A DNA stretch of 64,000 nucleotides, taken from NCBI RefSeq assembly GCF_016107325.1, contig NZ_RCVT01000001.1:1488001-1552000 (forward strand). The letters are read 5' to 3'. Under the pieces are notes generated by a model. It was not told the origin of the DNA. It ran no database searches and saw nothing but the letters and a program-made list of their open reading frames with translations. The stretch's first letter is position 1. Every line of letters starts with the position of its first letter. Of the stretch, positions 8,461 through 16,041 are shown piece by piece. A program made the translations under genes and the position numbers. Source of the stretch: Sphingomonas sp. MA1305 (GTDB taxonomy: Bacteria; Pseudomonadota; Alphaproteobacteria; Sphingomonadales; Sphingomonadaceae).

Positions 8461-9195
8461 TCAATCGTCGCCGTCGCCCAGCACCCGCGCCCAGCAGAGG
8501 ATGGTCACCGATGCCGCGCCGGCGCGTAGCAGCGTCGCCGTGCAGGCGTCGGTCGTCGCGCCGCTGGTATAGACATCGTCGACCAGCCCAATCGTCCGTC
8601 CCGCGACCCGCTGCCGATCCGGAACGGCGAAAGCGCCGGCTACCGTCCGAGCCCGTTCGCGCGCGCCTAGGCCGCGCAGCGCCGGCGTCGCACGCCGTCG
8701 AACGAGCGCCAGCGGATCGTGGGCGATGCCCGTCCGACGGGCCAGTGCGGCGGCGATCAGCGCAGCCTGGTTGTAGCCGCGCCTCCACAGCCGCCACCGA
8801 TGCAGCGGCACGGGGATCAGCAGCTCGGTTCCGGCGGGCACGATCGCGCGCATCCGCTCCGCCATCGTCGCCGCGATGCCGATATGGCCGCCGTATTTCA
8901 GTTTCAGCGCCAGCGATCGCGCGATCGCGCCATAAGCAACGGCGGCGCGCACCCCGGCATGACGCGGCGGCTCCGCAAGGCAGCGCGCGCAGCATATACC
9001 CTCACCGCGGTCAAAGGCGAAGGGCCGGTTGCAGGCGGCGCACCACGGCGGCGCGATCAGCCGCAAGTCGTTCCAGCACGATGCACAAAAGTGATGGTCG
9101 TCCGCCACCGGCACCCCACAGCCGGGACAGCGCGGCGGCAGCACCAGCGCTACCGCCCCCCTGCCCAAGCCTGCCGCCATCGACCCGAAGCCCAT
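8461..9195 (-). CDS. comF: ComF family phosphoribosyltransferase-like protein
   Basis: A 244-residue protein. The N-terminal double zinc finger has four Cys pairs (CPGC, CASC, CAAC, CARC within the first 75 residues). A type I phosphoribosyltransferase domain follows with the PRPP-binding loop LVDDVYTSGATTDA. ComF proteins are needed for DNA uptake in competent bacteria, though in alphaproteobacteria the role is mostly untested. It is divergent from the methyltransferase gene, with 45 bases between the two starts. Confidence 0.88.
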   Translation of the reverse strand: MGFGSMAAGLGRGAVALVLPPRCPGCGVPVADDHHFCASCWNDLRLIAPPWCAACNRPFAFDRGEGICCARCLAEPPRHAGVRAAVAYGAIARSLALKLKYGGHIGIAATMAERMRAIVPAGTELLIPVPLHRWRLWRRGYNQAALIAAALARRTGIAHDPLALVRRRATPALRGLGARERARTVAGAFAVPDRQRVAGRTIGLVDDVYTSGATTDACTATLLRAGAASVTILCWARVLGDGDD

Positions 9196-9240
9196 GATCG
9201 ATGCTTGTCGCCCGCGTCGGGAAACGGCACAAGCCGCCGC

Positions 9241-10086
9241 GTGATTGCCACGGAAATCTTCGATCGCACGGCGCGCCGGCTACGCCGCGACCGTGCTGCG
9301 GCGGGCGATCCTGCCGCCCACGCCTTTCTCCGCGACGTCATGGTCGAGGGGCTGCTGGAGCGGCTCGCGGCGGTGAAGCGGCCGTTCGGCGAGGCGCTGG
9401 ATATCGGCGCTAGCGACCAGAGCCTGGCGGTCCCCGGGGCACGCATGGCGCGGATCGATGCCGGCGCCCGGTTTGCCCGCGTGACAGGCGGCATCCAGGG
9501 CGACGAGGACCGCCTTCCCTTCGCAAGCGCCAGCTTCGACTGCGTGGTCAGCGCCGGCGTGCTCGACCAGGTCAACGATCTTCCCGGCGCGCTAACGCTG
9601 ATCCGACGGGCTCTGCGGCCGGATGGCCTGTTCCTCGGTGCGTTTCTGGGGGCGGGCAGCCTGCCGGCCTTGCGCGCCGCACTGCGCGCGGCCGAGGGCG
9701 AACGGCCGGCGGCGCGGCTGCATCCGCAGATCGACGTCCGGTCGGCGGGCGATCTGCTCGTCCGCGCCGGCTTCACCCTGCCTGTCGCCGACGTCGAGAC
9801 GCTGGATGTGCGTTACGCCAGTCTCGGGCGATTGCTCGACGATCTGCGCGGCATGGCGGCATCCAACCTGCTCGCCAGCCGTACGGCGCTGTCGCGCGAG
9901 ACGTTGGCGCGTACCGCCGCTGCCTTCGCCGACGCTGCTGGCCCGGACGGCCGCACCACTGAACGGTTCTCGATCATCTTCCTGACCGGTTGGGCGCCGG
10001 ACGCCTCGCAGCCCCAACCCGCCCGTCGTGGCAGCGGCACCGCCTCGCTGGCGGCCGCTCTCGCGCCCAAACCGGATTCGGCCTAA
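9241..10086 (+). CDS. Class I SAM-dependent methyltransferase (NDUFAF5/BioC-like)
   Basis: A 281-residue protein starting at GTG 9241, where the family N-terminus (VIATEIFDRTARRLRRDRAA) begins. It resembles NDUFAF5/BioC-type proteins: an N-terminal IFDR helix, a SAM-binding strand ALDIGASDQSL, an acidic loop DEDRLPFASASFDCVVSAG and the post-motif LIRRALRPDGLFLGAF. The glycine-rich motif I is weaker than usual (DIGA). Mitochondrial NDUFAF5 hydroxylates a complex I subunit; whether this protein is a methyltransferase or hydroxylase is unknown. An open frame continues upstream but overlaps comF. Confidence 0.75.
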   Translation: MIATEIFDRTARRLRRDRAAAGDPAAHAFLRDVMVEGLLERLAAVKRPFGEALDIGASDQSLAVPGARMARIDAGARFARVTGGIQGDEDRLPFASASFDCVVSAGVLDQVNDLPGALTLIRRALRPDGLFLGAFLGAGSLPALRAALRAAEGERPAARLHPQIDVRSAGDLLVRAGFTLPVADVETLDVRYASLGRLLDDLRGMAASNLLASRTALSRETLARTAAAFADAAGPDGRTTERFSIIFLTGWAPDASQPQPARRGSGTASLAAALAPKPDSA

Positions 10087-10114
10087 CGGCAGGTTGCCGA
10101 CCGCGATACGATCT

Positions 10115-10501
10115 TCAGCGGATCACGCCATCGGCGTCGCGGGCAAGGATCCGGCCCATCGCCTCGAACAGCGCGTCCATCGCCACTGGCTTGAACAGCA
10201 CCTCATCCGCCCCCGCTTCCAGGCAGCGCTCGCGTAAATCGAGCGCGGTATCGGCAGTGATCACGATGATCGGCACGGACGCCTTTGCATCGTCGCGCCC
10301 CCGAATATGGCGGATCGCGGTCAGCCCATCCATCCCCGGCATGCGCAGGTCGATCAGCAGCATGTCGTAGGTGGCGGCGTCAATCTTGCCGAGCCCCTGC
10401 TCCGCATTTTCCGCCTCGTCCATCGCCGCCCCAGCCACGTCGAGCATGTCGCGCACGACGCGGCGGTTCATCCGGTCGTCCTCGATAAACAGAATGTTCA
10501 T
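10115..10501 (-). CDS. Receiver-only response regulator
   Basis: A 128-residue single CheY-like receiver domain with no output domain. The acidic pocket is E7-D8-D9, the phosphoacceptor is Asp51 (LLIDLRMPGMDG), and the switch Thr (VITADTA) and Lys (LFKPVA) are present. It lies just downstream of a hybrid histidine kinase on the same strand, 58 bases away, which makes that kinase its likely phosphodonor. It probably relays phosphate or acts by protein contact. Confidence 0.9.
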   Translation of the reverse strand: MNILFIEDDRMNRRVVRDMLDVAGAAMDEAENAEQGLGKIDAATYDMLLIDLRMPGMDGLTAIRHIRGRDDAKASVPIIVITADTALDLRERCLEAGADEVLFKPVAMDALFEAMGRILARDADGVIR

Positions 10502-10559
10502 GGCCGTCGGGAAATCCCGAAGTGAAAGTCTGCACGGGGCATGGACGCGCCTCTACGCT

Positions 10560-12959
10560 TCATGCCGCCCGGGACACAAGCGGCTGATCGCCGATACCGT
10601 ACAAAGCGGCGATTAAATCGGTGCCGGACACTGGTTTAGCGATGGCAAGCGCTCCCTCTGGCGCTGCCTGACCGGCGGGCAACAGCACCGCAATGCGCCG
10701 GTCTCCCGCAGCAGCGCTGAGCGCCGCGAATGCCGCGACATCGTTCCCGATCGCCGAGGCATCGACGACGATCCGCCCCACCGCCTCTGCGGCACAGCAA
10801 GCGACCGCCTCCGCGAGGCTGGCGACCGCCCGAACCTCCTCGACCAGCGGTGACAGAACCGCCTTCAACATGTTGCGCGTGATCGGATTGCGGTCGACGA
10901 TCAGCAAGGCTGCGCCGCCCCCTGCCGGCTCCCGCTCCTCGATATCTTCGGCCCGTGCCAGCGGCAGATCGACGGTGAACCGCGACCCGCGGCCCAGCTC
11001 GCTTTCGACCCGCACATCCCCGCCCATGGCGCGCGCCAGATTGCGTGAGATCGACAGGCCGAGCCCCGTACCCCCGAACTGGCGGGTCGTGCTGGCGTCG
11101 GCCTGGCGGAAGGACTCGAAAATTTCCTCCATCTTGTCCGCCGCGATCCCCACGCCGGTATCTGCTACGGCGATATGCAGCCGTTCACCGACCGCAGCGA
11201 CGTGCAGCGTCACCTGACCGATGGCGGTGAATTTGAGCGCATTGGCTGTCAGGTTGAACACGATCTGCCGCAGTCGTGTCACGTCCCCGATGATCCGCTT
11301 TGGACTGTCGTGCAGGTCGCGAACGAAGGCAATGCCTTTGGCCCTGGCCTGCTCCTCCCACATCCGGCTCGCCTCGAGTAGCATCGCGCACAAGTCGAAC
11401 GGTGCCGCCTCGATTGTAAGGTTGCCGGTTTCCATCTTCGCAACGTCCAGGATGTCATCGACCAGCGCGCGCATCGTCGTACCGGCACTGTGGACGATAC
11501 CGATGCGTTCGCGGATCGGGTCGCCCAAGGTAGGATCGGCCAGCATCACCTGCGTCATGCCGAGGATGCCGTTCAGCGGCGTCCGGATTTCGTGGCTGGT
11601 GGTGGCGAGGAATTCGGTCTTCGCCGCCAGCGCCTTACCCAAAGCCGTGTTGGTGACGGCGAGATCGTCGTTGGCGGCCCGCACCTGATTGCGGCTGCGG
11701 CGGATAGTGAACAGGCCGATGCCGAGCAATGCGATGACGATCGCGGTCGCGCCCGCCGCGACGAAGAAGATCGTCCGCTGCGTCTTGGCCCGCGCCTGTT
11801 CGAAGGCGACGCTGCGCCGCGCCTCGTCGCGCTGCAGATTGGCGATGCGCAGTTCCTGATTGGCGAAATCGAACCGCGCCGCCATCAGCGCCGCATTGGT
11901 CGACCGCGCCAGGTTGGTCGCCTCGTCGTCCAGCCGCTTCCACGCAGCCAGGTGTGCCAGTGCCAGATCGTCGCGCCCGACGGCACGGTAGATGTCATAG
12001 GCGGTCTTAAGCGCGGGGCGGTCCACCACCGTGGCTTGCGCCGGATCCTGCCCCGCGAAGCGCTGACCGATCAGACGTTGCGCAGCGGTCAGGTCACCGC
12101 TCTGGAACGCCGACTGCGCTGCGAGCGCCTGCAGCGTTTCGCGCAGCGCCTTGAAGCCAGCGGCTTCGGGCCGGCCCGCGAGCCGCAGCCCCTCGTCGAT
12201 GTTGCGCTGAGCGCCGGCGACATTGCCGGCGGCAAGCTGCGTTTCCGCGATGTTGCCGAGCACCATCGCCCGCAGCAGCGGGCTCTGCATGCTCGTCGCT
12301 AGAGCCAAGGCTTCCCGAAACTGCTTTTCCGCATCGCGATAGCGATGCAGCTCGCGCAATGTGTTGCCGCGATTGTTATAGATCGAGAGCAGCAGATTGG
12401 GGTCGGCATTGTAGGCAGCAATCGCCTGATCGTAATATTTCAGCGCCGCAGCAAAATCCCGACCACTGCTGTAAAGCGAGCCAATTGACTGCAGCGCCTT
12501 CGCCTGACTTCGCACCTCGCCTAGTGTGACAAACAGTGCATGCGCGCGCTGATAGTCGACCAGCGCCTTTGCGACGTTCGCCTCAACCGTATTGATCCAG
12601 CCGTCGGACAGCAGCAGGTCCGCCTGCAGCTTGGACCCAGGGGCGAGCCGCGATGCGGTTGCCAGCGCCCGCGTCACCAGTAGTTTTCCCGCGGCAACAT
12701 TGTTGATCCGCAACAGCGCCTCGCCTTGCAGCCATTGCGCCGTGGCACGCATGATCTCGCGGTCGGTCGACGGCGGCCGGCTTCCTGCCCATCGTTCGGC
12801 GTCCTGCGCCTTGACGATCGCGACATTCGGGTCCGCGAGCATCGCGCCCTTGGCATCAGCGATCAGCCGGTCGAACTGTTCCGGGGTTGCGGCAGGCGCA
12901 GGTTGCGTCGCCACGAGGAAGAACGACAGCAGCCCGACGATAGCGATGGGACAGCGCAC
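10560..12959 (-). CDS. TPR-containing hybrid histidine kinase
   Basis: A 799-residue sensor kinase. Order: signal sequence (1-24), extracytoplasmic TPR-like helical repeats (about 25-390), one transmembrane segment (about 397-419), HisKA with phospho-His456 in SHEIRTPLNG, HATPase with N-box NLTANALKFT, G1 DTGVGIAADK and FGGTGLGLSISRNLARAMGG, then a C-terminal receiver-like domain (about 690-790). The receiver keeps Asp (VVDASAI) and Lys (IAKPVS) but has only VDRN in place of the acidic pair, so its phosphorylation is doubtful. TPRs facing the periplasm suggest it senses a protein or peptidoglycan signal. It ends 2 bases before the EAL gene's 3' neighbour region and follows that gene directly. 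Confidence 0.88.
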   Translation of the reverse strand: MRCPIAIVGLLSFFLVATQPAPAATPEQFDRLIADAKGAMLADPNVAIVKAQDAERWAGSRPPSTDREIMRATAQWLQGEALLRINNVAAGKLLVTRALATASRLAPGSKLQADLLLSDGWINTVEANVAKALVDYQRAHALFVTLGEVRSQAKALQSIGSLYSSGRDFAAALKYYDQAIAAYNADPNLLLSIYNNRGNTLRELHRYRDAEKQFREALALATSMQSPLLRAMVLGNIAETQLAAGNVAGAQRNIDEGLRLAGRPEAAGFKALRETLQALAAQSAFQSGDLTAAQRLIGQRFAGQDPAQATVVDRPALKTAYDIYRAVGRDDLALAHLAAWKRLDDEATNLARSTNAALMAARFDFANQELRIANLQRDEARRSVAFEQARAKTQRTIFFVAAGATAIVIALLGIGLFTIRRSRNQVRAANDDLAVTNTALGKALAAKTEFLATTSHEIRTPLNGILGMTQVMLADPTLGDPIRERIGIVHSAGTTMRALVDDILDVAKMETGNLTIEAAPFDLCAMLLEASRMWEEQARAKGIAFVRDLHDSPKRIIGDVTRLRQIVFNLTANALKFTAIGQVTLHVAAVGERLHIAVADTGVGIAADKMEEIFESFRQADASTTRQFGGTGLGLSISRNLARAMGGDVRVESELGRGSRFTVDLPLARAEDIEEREPAGGGAALLIVDRNPITRNMLKAVLSPLVEEVRAVASLAEAVACCAAEAVGRIVVDASAIGNDVAAFAALSAAAGDRRIAVLLPAGQAAPEGALAIAKPVSGTDLIAALYGIGDQPLVSRAA

Positions 12960-12960
12960 T

Positions 12961-14268
12961 CTAGGCTTCCCGGCGAACCGAGGTCAGCCCTCCGAACAAG
13001 GTCAACGGGTCGGGTCCCGGGCGCCGATGGGATCCATCATCGAGATAGGTGATCAGCGCATCGAGAGCCACCGGGCGGCTGATCAGATAGCCCTGCACCA
13101 TGTCGCAGCCCATCACCGTCAGCAACGCCAGGGCGGCGTGGGTCTCAACCCCCTCTGCCACGACCTCCATCTCCAAGGCATGGGCGAGATCGATCGTCGA
13201 ACGCACGATCAGCGGATCGCGGTTCGAACTGGTCAGCTGGGTGACGAACAGCTTGTCGATCTTCAGTTCGCGCGCGGGCAGCTGTTTGAGATAGGCGAGC
13301 GACGACAGGCCGGCACCGTAATCGTCGATGGCGATGGTGATGCCGTAATCGGCGAACCGTTGGAGGTTGGCGATCGCGCTGGCCGGGTCGCGGATCACCG
13401 AGGTCTCGGTAATCTCGAATCCCAAGTTCGCGTCGCTGCTGCCGACCAGGCGGCACGCCTCTTCGACAAAGGCCGCGTCCGCGAGCAACTGGCCGGAAAT
13501 GTTGATGAACAATCGCAGATGGTGACCCCGCCTGGCCAGCTCCTGCTGGTCGGCGATGGCGCGCCGGATGGTCCACAGCGTCATCCGGTCGATCAGCTGG
13601 CATTGCTCGGCGATCGGAATGAAATCGTTGGGCATCACCATGCCGCGTTCGGGATGGCGCCAGCGGACGAGGGCCTCGGCGCTCGTGATCTCCTGACGGC
13701 GGACATGGACCTTGGGCTGGTAGGCGAGGACCAGTTCGTCTTTGTCGATTGCCCTGTCGAGCTCCCGCGCCATCCGGACGACGTCACGCTGAGGACGCGG
13801 CGCAACCTGGTGGCGTATGGCGCGATAGGCGGTCCGAGCTTCGGCCAGCGCGAGTTCGGCCTGTTCGACCAGCGCGACTTCGTCCACGCCGATCTCGGCT
13901 GCCGCCGCGCCGAAGGTCAGCTCGATGCGAATCGACGCCTCATCGATCTCGAACGGACGGGCGAACGAGGCCTCGATCGCGGCGATGCGTCGATCGATCT
14001 CATCCGCCGCCTGGCCGCGGAAGCGGCAGGTGACGAGCGTGCGGCCGACGCTTGCGATGCTCGCCGTCGGCAGAATGCGGCCAAGCCGTTCAGACGCCAG
14101 GCCGGCGAGAAGATCGGCACGGACACAGCCGAGCCGACGTCGCAACGCTACGAAATTGGCCAGTTCGACGAGCAGCAGGCAATCGATCGCATCCGTTTCG
14201 GATACGCCAATCGGCTCGAACGCGGCGTTCTGCTGCACCATCGACTCCGGACGATCGCCTGAAAACAT
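12961..14268 (-). CDS. EAL-domain cyclic-di-GMP phosphodiesterase with degenerate GGDEF
   Basis: A 435-residue cytoplasmic protein. The N-terminal half has GGDEF-like secondary structure but no GGDEF motif, so it is unlikely to synthesise c-di-GMP. The EAL domain carries EALVRW (198-203), NISGQLL, FEITET, IDDYGAGLSS, KIDKLFV, EGVET and VQGYLIS, the full metal and catalytic set. It should therefore hydrolyse c-di-GMP to pGpG. It is first in a same-strand run with the hybrid kinase (1 base apart) and the receiver, implying joint control of c-di-GMP. Confidence 0.88.
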   Translation of the reverse strand: MFSGDRPESMVQQNAAFEPIGVSETDAIDCLLLVELANFVALRRRLGCVRADLLAGLASERLGRILPTASIASVGRTLVTCRFRGQAADEIDRRIAAIEASFARPFEIDEASIRIELTFGAAAAEIGVDEVALVEQAELALAEARTAYRAIRHQVAPRPQRDVVRMARELDRAIDKDELVLAYQPKVHVRRQEITSAEALVRWRHPERGMVMPNDFIPIAEQCQLIDRMTLWTIRRAIADQQELARRGHHLRLFINISGQLLADAAFVEEACRLVGSSDANLGFEITETSVIRDPASAIANLQRFADYGITIAIDDYGAGLSSLAYLKQLPARELKIDKLFVTQLTSSNRDPLIVRSTIDLAHALEMEVVAEGVETHAALALLTVMGCDMVQGYLISRPVALDALITYLDDGSHRRPGPDPLTLFGGLTSVRREA

Positions 14269-14326
14269 CAGCTAAGCGGATACCGCCCAAGGATTAAAAA
14301 TAGCGTTAATCATTGGATTCTGGAGA

Positions 14327-14355
14327 TTGAATTTTGGTAAACATCAGGTTAACCT
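14327..14355 (+). promoter_or_regulatory. Candidate promoter for the 17-residue peptide gene
   Basis: TTGAAT (14327-14332), a 17-base spacer and TAACCT (14350-14355) resemble a housekeeping -35/-10 pair. GGTTAACC, a perfect 8-base palindrome, overlaps the -10. Transcription would start near 14361, at the base of the hairpin that follows. Read by eye only. Confidence 0.4.
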
Positions 14356-14361
14356 AAATGC

Positions 14362-14388
14362 GTGCGCGGCGTTTCGGCGTTCGCGCAC
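14362..14388 (+). other. 5'-end hairpin in the leader of the micro-gene
   Basis: GTGCGCG (14362-14368) and CGCGCAC (14382-14388) form a 7-bp stem with a 13-base loop. It sits at the predicted transcript 5' end and ends 4 bases before the ribosome site AAGGGAGA. It could protect the RNA from decay or gate translation. Confidence 0.45.
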
Positions 14389-14406
14389 CACTAAGGGAGA
14401 AAGCAA

Positions 14407-14460
14407 ATGCTGGCGCTCATCATCAAGATGGTTATCGGGCTCGACATCAAGCCTTGGTAA
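14407..14460 (+). CDS. Putative 17-residue hydrophobic peptide
   Basis: ATG to TAA encodes MLALIIKMVIGLDIKPW. A strong ribosome site (AAGGGAGA at 14393-14400) sits 6 bases upstream, a candidate promoter and 5' hairpin precede it, and a near-perfect terminator follows 10 bases after the stop. The first 11 residues are mostly aliphatic and could enter a membrane; the tail is polar (DIKPW). I do not recognise the peptide. It is divergent from the EAL gene. It could be a small membrane protein, or the RNA could act as a small RNA whose reading frame is incidental. Confidence 0.5.
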   Translation: MLALIIKMVIGLDIKPW

Positions 14461-14470
14461 ACGGTTTCGT

Positions 14471-14500
14471 CGGCCCGGACGCTTGCGTCCGGGCCGATAT
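14471..14500 (+). terminator. Strong hairpin terminator after the peptide gene
   Basis: CGGCCCGGACGC and GCGTCCGGGCCG form a 12-bp perfect palindrome around TT (14471-14496), giving a C(TTG)-type tight loop, followed by the AT-rich ATATTCTC. It may also stop the leftward efflux operon, which ends at 14541, so it is possibly bidirectional. Confidence 0.75.
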
Positions 14501-14540
14501 TCTCTGCCGAGTTGGGTTTATTTTACAGTGAGTTCACGCC

Positions 14541-16040
14541 TTACCTCGCCGGCGTGACGTCCTCCCAACCGCCGCCAAGAGCCTTGGCCAGTGCGATCGT
14601 CTGCTGACGCAGCTGCGCCTCGCTCATCGCCACCTGCTCCCGCGCCGAGAGCGACTGTGCCTCGGTGTTGAGCACCGCGTCCTGTGCGACGAAACCTGTG
14701 CGATATTGCGCGGTCGTCGCCCGAACGCTCGCATCCGCGTCGGCCACGGCGCGCATCAGCACCACGTGCCGCTGTCGTTCCGCATCCAGCTGGACCAACG
14801 CATCCTCGACGTCGCGCAGGGCCTGTAGCACGGTCTGGCGATATTCCAGATAGGCCTCGTCTCGCGCCGCCTCACGCGCCTTCACCGTCGCACGACGGCG
14901 ACCGAAATCGATCAGCGGGAATTGCGCCGCGCCGGTTCCGGTCAACTGCAGGCTGTCGCCGCTGAACAGATTGCCCAAGGCCGTCGAAATCAGCTGCGCC
15001 ATGCCGGTCAGGCTGAAGCGCGGATAGAGGTCTGCAACTGCGACGCCGATGTCGGCGGTAGCGGCGGCGAGATTGCGCTCCGCCGCCCGCACGTCGGGGC
15101 GACGGCGAAGGAGGTCCGACGGCAGCCCGGCGGGGATCACCGGCAGGGCCGCGATCGGGGCTGCGGCAGGTGCGGCCAATTCCGCGTCCAGCGCCGCCGG
15201 CTCGAGCCCGAGCAGGATGGCGAGCGCGTGCCGGCGCACCGCCATGTCCGCCGCGATCGGCAGCAGCCTCGCCTCGGTACTGGTGATCGAGCCGCGCTGG
15301 CGGGTGACGTCGATCGGCGGCACCAGCCCGACCTTGGCGACATTGCCGGCGATGCGGAGCGCGCCGCGCTGGCGCTGCAATTCGGACTGGATGATCGCCG
15401 TTTGCTGCTGGTCGAAGCGCATCGCGAAATAGGCCTGGGCGACCTCGGCGGCGATCATCGTGGCCGCGTCGCGCCGATTCCATTCCGCCGCCTCGGTCCG
15501 GGCGACCGCGCCCTGCACCTGCCGCCGGACGCCGCCGAACAGATCCAATTCCCAGCTGGCGTCGAACCCGACCGCATAAGTGGTGATGCCGCTGCCGGGC
15601 AATGCGATGCCGCTGCTCGATCCGGACCCGCCCGACGACCCGCCGCCGCTGCTCCCGCCGAACAGGCGGGCGAGCGACGAGAAGCCGGCGTTCTTGCTGA
15701 ACTCGACGCGCGTCGCATTGGCACTCGCATTGACCTGCGGCAGGCCCTGCGCGCGCGCCGCGATCTCCTGCGTCCGCGCCTGCCGGACCCGCGCTGCCGC
15801 GATGGCGATATCGGGCGAATCCTTCAGCGCACGCTCCACCAGCCGGTCGAGCTGCGGATCGGCGAAGGCGCGCCACCAATGCGTGACGTCCGCCTGCCCC
15901 GCTGCCTGCACGCCGGCCTGCGGCCCGACGAAGGCCGGCGGCACCGCCGCGGCCGGCGGCGTGTAATTGGGGCCGACGGTACAGCCCGCCAGCGCCACCG
16001 CGCCCAGCATTGCCCCATTCAGAGCCGCGAACCGCCGCAT
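14541..16040 (-). CDS. Efflux outer-membrane factor, OprM/NodT family lipoprotein
   Basis: A 499-residue TolC-like outer-membrane channel. The lipoprotein signal MRRFAALNGAMLGAVALAGC puts the lipidated Cys at residue 20, followed by VGPNYTPPA as in NodT/OprM. Two long helical coiled-coil repeats and SDLLRRRPDVRAAERNLAAA are typical. The ATG at 16040 was chosen because GGAGG lies 8 bases upstream and the lipobox follows; an in-frame start 14 codons earlier would spoil the signal. Last gene of the emrA-emrB-OMF operon, 1 base after emrB. A Ser/Gly-rich insertion (GSSGGGSSGGSGSSSG) is unusual. Confidence 0.9.
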   Translation of the reverse strand: MRRFAALNGAMLGAVALAGCTVGPNYTPPAAAVPPAFVGPQAGVQAAGQADVTHWWRAFADPQLDRLVERALKDSPDIAIAAARVRQARTQEIAARAQGLPQVNASANATRVEFSKNAGFSSLARLFGGSSGGGSSGGSGSSSGIALPGSGITTYAVGFDASWELDLFGGVRRQVQGAVARTEAAEWNRRDAATMIAAEVAQAYFAMRFDQQQTAIIQSELQRQRGALRIAGNVAKVGLVPPIDVTRQRGSITSTEARLLPIAADMAVRRHALAILLGLEPAALDAELAAPAAAPIAALPVIPAGLPSDLLRRRPDVRAAERNLAAATADIGVAVADLYPRFSLTGMAQLISTALGNLFSGDSLQLTGTGAAQFPLIDFGRRRATVKAREAARDEAYLEYRQTVLQALRDVEDALVQLDAERQRHVVLMRAVADADASVRATTAQYRTGFVAQDAVLNTEAQSLSAREQVAMSEAQLRQQTIALAKALGGGWEDVTPAR

Positions 16041-16041
16041 C

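Noticed and set aside
8719..9240. Upstream extension of the methyltransferase frame
   Set aside because: It overlaps comF in antisense and lacks family similarity; the family N-terminus begins at the GTG at 9241.
14294..14309. TTAA-N8-TTAA as a CtrA box upstream of the EAL gene
   Set aside because: The CtrA consensus needs a 7-base gap; the spacing is off by one, so it was not listed as a site.
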